In this document: one piece after another, positions 54,355 through 59,127 of the stretch
Layout: every line of letters starts with the position of its first letter
Numbering within the stretch: position 1 is the stretch's first letter
Origin: an uncultured Bacteroidales bacterium
GTDB lineage: Bacteria; Bacteroidota; Bacteroidia; Bacteroidales; F082
Direction: 5' to 3'
Length of the DNA stretch: 59,127 nucleotides
NCBI GenBank assembly: GCA_905233445.1
Contig: CAJOEP010000019.1
Coordinates: 1-59,127 of the forward strand
The notes under the pieces: generated by a model
What the model was told of the DNA's origin: nothing
The model's input: the letters and a program-made list of their open reading frames with translations, nothing else
Databases searched by the model: none
Translations under genes and position numbers: made by a program

Positions 54355-57300
54355 ATGTATTTTAAAACATTTTTCAAAAAAACTCATTTATTAATTCTGC
54401 TGATGGCGATGTTTATGCCTTGGCAGGCGAGAGCGCAGGAAACACTGACTGTGTATGACAAATCAGATGTAAACCAATACATTCCGATGTATGGTTATTA
54501 TTTCGATGACTTTACAAAAAGTGAATGTATCATTCCAGCAACGGAACTGACCGACATGGAAGGCGGCACTATTACTGCCATCACGTTCTATGCGAAAACG
54601 GTGGCTACCAATAACTCAACTTGGGGCTCTGCTAACCAGAAAGTCTTTCTGAAGGAAGTCTCCAGTACCAACCTTGGCGGCAGTTATAGCGGAATGACGG
54701 ATGCTGCCATTGTTTTTGATGGATTGTTGCCAATGCCTACAACCAGCACAAATGGCTATACAATTACATTCTCTGAACTTCCAGATGGTTTCGTTTACAA
54801 TGGAGGTAATCTTTTGATAGGAGTGTATAACGATGACGATGGATCTTACAATAAGGTGGAATGGTATGGACAGGGAAATCTGACTTCTGGCGTTTCAGCC
54901 TATGGCTCTAACGGTAGCTCTATTACAAGTGTCAATTACAATGCTCAGGCATTTCTTCCAAAAACAACTTTTACATACACTCCAGCGGGTGGAGTGGGTT
55001 GTGCCAAACCACAAAACTTCGATGCCATCGGCATCACGGCACATGAAGCCTCTTTGACTTGGACTGCTGGCGACGCAGAAAGCAACTGGGATGTTTATCT
55101 GACAACAGACTCTGAAATTGTCCCTGATGACAACACAACTCCGACTTATCAGGTCACAGAATGCAGCAAAGCACTGACAGAGTTGACCGCTCAGACCACT
55201 TATTATGCCTACGTTCGCGCTAATTGTGGCGGTGACTTTAGCAAGTGGGCTAAGAAGATTTTCAGCACCACACGCGAGGCTTTGGTTATTGACCAAACAC
55301 ATCCTTACGAACAGGATTTTGAGACAAGCAACGACTGGGAATTTACCAACGGCACTTTAACAAACAAATGGTGTTGGGGAAATGCCACAAATAACGGCGG
55401 CGAGAAAGCAATGTACGTGTCGAACGATAACGGCACAAGCAATGCATATACACTCAACAGCACAACTACTGTTTTTGCTTCAAAACTCTTGGCTTTTTCT
55501 GAAGGTGCCTACACTGTGAGTTTCGATTGGAAAGCCAATGGTGAAGCTAATAGTGCTGGTACAAATCACTACGATTATCTTCGTGTTGCCTTGGTTCCTG
55601 GCGATGTGGAGTTCACAGCCGGATCGAGTCTGCCTTCGGGTGTGAGCTACGGCGCTCTTCCATCCACATGGATTGCCCTCGACGGCGGACACCAACTCGA
55701 TTTGAGTGCAAATTGGCAATCGCAAACGGCAGAAGCTGCTGTTAATGGCACTTATACAATGGTCTTTATCTGGCGTAATGACAGCGGCAGCGGAAACCAG
55801 CCTCCGGCGGCAATCGACAACATCAGCATCAGCTACATGAACTGCCCGAGACCTACACTTAATGCCGCTACCAATGTCGCCGGCCGTACCGCCACACTAA
55901 CATGGACCGAAAACGGCACCGCAACAAATTGGGTGCTGCAATATGCGAAAAACAGCACGTTTACCGAAAATCTTGAAGAGGTCAATGTAACCGGCACGGC
56001 ATCTAAAGATTTATCCGGCCTCACTCCTGAAACAACATATTACGCTCGTGTGAAATCAGTGCTTGGCGAGGAATCAAGCTCGTGGAGCGATGTGATAAAC
56101 TTCACCACAACGGCTACATGTCCGAAGCCTACTTTGAGCTATGTTTCCAATTCCAACACTGCATATTCGGGCATCGTCTCATGGACAGGAAGCACAGCCG
56201 ACGCTTTTGAGGTTGCCTACCGACCGACCAGCGATTTCGACCCGTCAGACTACACTTTGGAAAATGTTACTCGCGTTCAGCTTGAAAACGTGACAGAATA
56301 CATTTATACTTTGGAAAACCTTACTCCAGAGACGAAATATTACATCTATATCCAGGCCAATTGCGGCTCGGAAGATGGCTTAAGTTCATGGAGTAACAGA
56401 GTGATTTTCTCAACTCAAGCCACTTGTATAGCACCATCCTCGTTGACTCTGGATTTAGCCACATCAAGCACTATTGCACTCCACTGGACCAAAGGCGATG
56501 CCGATCAGGATACTTGGCAGTTCCGCTATAAAAAGACATCTGAAAGCGAATATACATACGTTCTGGTGGAAAACCAATCAACATCTAATTACACATTGAC
56601 AGGTCTTGAACCTTCAACGGAATACAAAGTAAACGTCCGCGCATGGTGCAGCGATACCGACCAGAGTAAATGGTGCTATGCCGACCAGACATACGATTTG
56701 ACGGTATCAACCGACTGTGGCGAATTGACATTGCCTTATACATACGGTTTTGAGGATAACTTGCTGACCACAAGTCCTTTCAGCACATCTCAGCCGTTCC
56801 CGAAATGCTGGAACCGCATCGATTCCCAGTCAGGATATCCTGGAAGCTACACCTATTACCCACGTGTGTTTAACGCGACATATTCAAATCCATATGCACA
56901 TGGGGGAGATGGAGCAAATTCATCAACCGGACATAGCTTGCGTATGTACCAGACATCATCTTCAACAAACGAATGTGCCGTAATGCCGGCAATAAGTAGC
57001 GAATATGATATGGATAAAATACAAGTTAGATTCTGGGTCGCTGTGCAAAGCTCTTCAGGAACATTCCAAGTGGGTATTATGGAAAACTCAAGCAACGCAA
57101 GCACATTCACTTCAATTCAAAATGTGACGGTTTCAAATACATATAACAATGGTTTTGTTGAAGTTACGGTTCCATTCTCATCGTATGAAGGAACTGGCAG
57201 ATACATCGCATTCATGTGCGGAACAGGTAGCAGCTACGCATATTTCTTGATTGATGATATAACCGTGGAGTTGATTCCAACCTGCTGGGTCCCTACAGCA

Positions 57301-59127
57301 TTGACCGTTAAAGAAACAAGTTACAACTCGGCTTCATTGACATGGAATGCAGGCAAGGACGAATCGGAATGGAATCTCCAATATAAAAAGGCTACGGCAA
57401 CCGATTGGAGCGCTCCGATTCGCGTGACAACACTTCCTACAAATGAAAACCCATTCGTGTTGACAGGCCTCAAACGCGGCACCGACTACGATGTGAGAGT
57501 CCAAGCCTATTGCAGTGCCGACGACCAGAGCGAATGGTGCAATTCCATAGATTTTACAACCGACTGCGGCATTTGGCCTATCGACAACGCCAATGCCCTG
57601 ATGGAAGACTTCAGCGATGAGACATTCCCGCCAGCGTGCTGGAACTGGATAAGAGTAGGGAATAATGGTTGGCAACGTAGCGTTAATATCTACAACCCAA
57701 TAGACGTTACCGGAACAGCCTACAGCTATTGGCCGTCAGGCGACACCTATCTGATTCTGCCTCAAATGCATATTGATGGTACTCCAAAACTTACATTCGA
57801 CATGGTGTTTCAAGGTGATGGCAGCGGACAGGAAGCCTTAGTAGTGCTTTCGACGACAGGATATAGTGCCTTGAACTTCACCACCCCTTTGTGGGAGGCT
57901 ACTGAGTTTCCAACGAATAAGACAAGTGTGGATATCGACCTCTCGACATATAACGGTCAGGATGTTTACATCGCATTTCTATATAAAGGCGTCGGCACCG
58001 GCGGACGTACTTGGTACATCGACAACGTCCAGGTTTATGTCGCCGACAACGTATTCACCACTGAAGGCGAATGGACATCAAGCGCCAACTGGAGCAATGG
58101 CGAGCCTACATCCACTCAGTCGGTGCATATCAACGCTCCTGTCACCATCCCCGAAGGCACCATTGTTGATGTTGAGAACATCACAATAGGAACAGGCTCG
58201 CTGACAATAGCGGAAGGCGGTCAACTTTATCATGATAATGCCGTTGAAGTTACACTGCAAAAAGGTATTGAAGGCACGCCATGGAAAACAAGAGGCGTCG
58301 GAGGCTGGTATTTGATAGCATCTCCCGACGGCACTGTCGTGGACGAGTCATTTGGCGGAAATTACGACCTGTTTATCTACAATGAGCCTAATGCTTATTG
58401 GTATTCACACAGTGGCGCCGCCGCTCCATTTACAACCATGAATCATGGTGTGGGCTATCTCTATGCAAGCGAAAACACACAAACAATAGGCCTGACAGGT
58501 GAGGCATATAGCACAAATGAAGTGCTGTCGGTTGATTTGAGCTACACCGGCACACTTAGCGACGACGTGAAAGGCTTCAACCTCGTGGGTAACCCGTTCA
58601 CACACAACCTCAAACTCGGCAATATGACACTTGCCGGAGGAGTACTCACACAAATTTATGTAATGGACGAAAACCACAGTGCCCTTAAGGCAGAAAACAA
58701 TTCAGAATATGAAATAAAACCAGGTGAGGGATTCTTCGTTCAGGCTACCGCTGAAAATCAAACCCTTGCTTTCCAGCCAATTACGGCAAAAGACAAGGAT
58801 TCGTACAATATCGGATACATCAAGATTGTGGCTGGCAACGAGAATGGCACCGACAACGCATTTATCCAATTCGGAGCCGGCAACACTCTGCGCAAAATGA
58901 ACATCGCCGAGAAGACCAAGGTCTATGTGATGGAAGACAACGGCGACGACTACGCTGCCGCTAGAGTCGAAGAGCTCGCAGGCTCGATGCTCGTCAACTT
59001 CAAGGCTGCTGAAGACGGCGAATACACCATCACCGTCAACGCCAAGAACATCGAGGCTCACACCATGATTCTCTTCGACGACTTCACAGGCGAGACCATT
59101 GACCTGCTGGAGACTCCAAGCTACACC
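54355..59127 (+). CDS. Giant secreted fibronectin-III/cleaved-adhesin protein (partial)
   Basis: 1591 codons, no stop before the window end. The start ATG 54355 is followed by a signal peptide (MYFKTFFKKTHLLILLMAMF, then PWQARAQ). Repeated Fn3-type units (CPRPTLNAATNVAGRTATLT, CPKPTLSYVS, CIAPSSLTLDLA, CWVPTALTVKETSYNSASLT) alternate with cleaved-adhesin-like jelly-roll units (MEDFSDETFPPACWNW, YIDNVQVYV). The end region has GFNLVGNPF and KPGEGFFVQATAEN, common in T9SS clients, so a CTD tail probably follows beyond the window. The riboswitch implies repression by cobalamin. Related domains bind haem in gingipains/HagA (recalled); corrinoid or other ligand binding is a guess. Confidence 0.88.
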   Translation, partial: MYFKTFFKKTHLLILLMAMFMPWQARAQETLTVYDKSDVNQYIPMYGYYFDDFTKSECIIPATELTDMEGGTITAITFYAKTVATNNSTWGSANQKVFLKEVSSTNLGGSYSGMTDAAIVFDGLLPMPTTSTNGYTITFSELPDGFVYNGGNLLIGVYNDDDGSYNKVEWYGQGNLTSGVSAYGSNGSSITSVNYNAQAFLPKTTFTYTPAGGVGCAKPQNFDAIGITAHEASLTWTAGDAESNWDVYLTTDSEIVPDDNTTPTYQVTECSKALTELTAQTTYYAYVRANCGGDFSKWAKKIFSTTREALVIDQTHPYEQDFETSNDWEFTNGTLTNKWCWGNATNNGGEKAMYVSNDNGTSNAYTLNSTTTVFASKLLAFSEGAYTVSFDWKANGEANSAGTNHYDYLRVALVPGDVEFTAGSSLPSGVSYGALPSTWIALDGGHQLDLSANWQSQTAEAAVNGTYTMVFIWRNDSGSGNQPPAAIDNISISYMNCPRPTLNAATNVAGRTATLTWTENGTATNWVLQYAKNSTFTENLEEVNVTGTASKDLSGLTPETTYYARVKSVLGEESSSWSDVINFTTTATCPKPTLSYVSNSNTAYSGIVSWTGSTADAFEVAYRPTSDFDPSDYTLENVTRVQLENVTEYIYTLENLTPETKYYIYIQANCGSEDGLSSWSNRVIFSTQATCIAPSSLTLDLATSSTIALHWTKGDADQDTWQFRYKKTSESEYTYVLVENQSTSNYTLTGLEPSTEYKVNVRAWCSDTDQSKWCYADQTYDLTVSTDCGELTLPYTYGFEDNLLTTSPFSTSQPFPKCWNRIDSQSGYPGSYTYYPRVFNATYSNPYAHGGDGANSSTGHSLRMYQTSSSTNECAVMPAISSEYDMDKIQVRFWVAVQSSSGTFQVGIMENSSNASTFTSIQNVTVSNTYNNGFVEVTVPFSSYEGTGRYIAFMCGTGSSYAYFLIDDITVELIPTCWVPTALTVKETSYNSASLTWNAGKDESEWNLQYKKATATDWSAPIRVTTLPTNENPFVLTGLKRGTDYDVRVQAYCSADDQSEWCNSIDFTTDCGIWPIDNANALMEDFSDETFPPACWNWIRVGNNGWQRSVNIYNPIDVTGTAYSYWPSGDTYLILPQMHIDGTPKLTFDMVFQGDGSGQEALVVLSTTGYSALNFTTPLWEATEFPTNKTSVDIDLSTYNGQDVYIAFLYKGVGTGGRTWYIDNVQVYVADNVFTTEGEWTSSANWSNGEPTSTQSVHINAPVTIPEGTIVDVENITIGTGSLTIAEGGQLYHDNAVEVTLQKGIEGTPWKTRGVGGWYLIASPDGTVVDESFGGNYDLFIYNEPNAYWYSHSGAAAPFTTMNHGVGYLYASENTQTIGLTGEAYSTNEVLSVDLSYTGTLSDDVKGFNLVGNPFTHNLKLGNMTLAGGVLTQIYVMDENHSALKAENNSEYEIKPGEGFFVQATAENQTLAFQPITAKDKDSYNIGYIKIVAGNENGTDNAFIQFGAGNTLRKMNIAEKTKVYVMEDNGDDYAAARVEELAGSMLVNFKAAEDGEYTITVNAKNIEAHTMILFDDFTGETIDLLETPSYT

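Overview
The window reads as a chromosomal segment of an uncultured Bacteroidota, most likely a host-associated Bacteroidales. Supporting signs are the Bacteroidota promoter form (TAnnTTTG at -7, sometimes with TTTG near -33) in front of many genes, the near absence of Shine-Dalgarno sites, type IX secretion (T9SS) genes and clients, a lipidated TamA-like protein, a LytTR regulator with membrane segments, and FISUMP-like surface lipoproteins. No tRNA, rRNA, CRISPR array, transposase or phage gene was seen. Homology statements come from memory of protein families, not from searches.

Layout. 1-14.8 kb is the S10-spc-alpha ribosomal superoperon (rpsJ to rplQ) with secY, map, infA and rpoA. Four genes between 7.1 and 11.5 kb look abnormal: rplF and map lack conserved internal blocks, infA lacks its N-terminus, and secY has an extra N-terminal hydrophobic segment. 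14.8-17 kb holds a 21-bp tandem array, a promoter, a mini secreted protein and a large lipoprotein. 17-26.3 kb holds eno, a RecD/Pif1-like helicase, tamL, folC, a TonB-ExbD-ExbB set and a LytTR gene. A seven-copy direct repeat separates the LytTR gene from 26.5-33.6 kb, a fatty-acid-synthesis operon (fabH, fabF, fabZ, acpP, fabG) that also carries etfB, etfA and an acyl-CoA dehydrogenase.

33.7-46.5 kb holds anmK, murF, a GldJ/GldK-type lipoprotein, divergent porU-porV, a second copy of the mini-protein/lipoprotein pair and a C25 (gingipain-family) protease with a T9SS-like tail. 46.6-52.4 kb holds rpmH, pepD and a six-gene operon made of a putative sensory [FeFe]-hydrogenase-like protein, two ATPase-fold proteins, two DRTGG proteins and a PHP phosphoesterase. 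52.5-53.9 kb has an EamA-type transporter and queH. From 54.07 kb a cobalamin riboswitch leads into a giant secreted fibronectin-III/cleaved-adhesin protein that runs off the window end.

The most promising unexplained items are: (1) the ETF/acyl-CoA dehydrogenase embedded in a fab operon, possibly an alternative enoyl-ACP reductase; (2) the duplicated mini-protein plus lipoprotein module; (3) a helically phased operator array beside a LytTR gene; (4) a palindromic repeat family inserted in frame into coding genes; (5) a B12 riboswitch controlling a surface adhesin; (6) the hydrogenase-linked sensory operon; and (7) the cluster of eroded translation genes.
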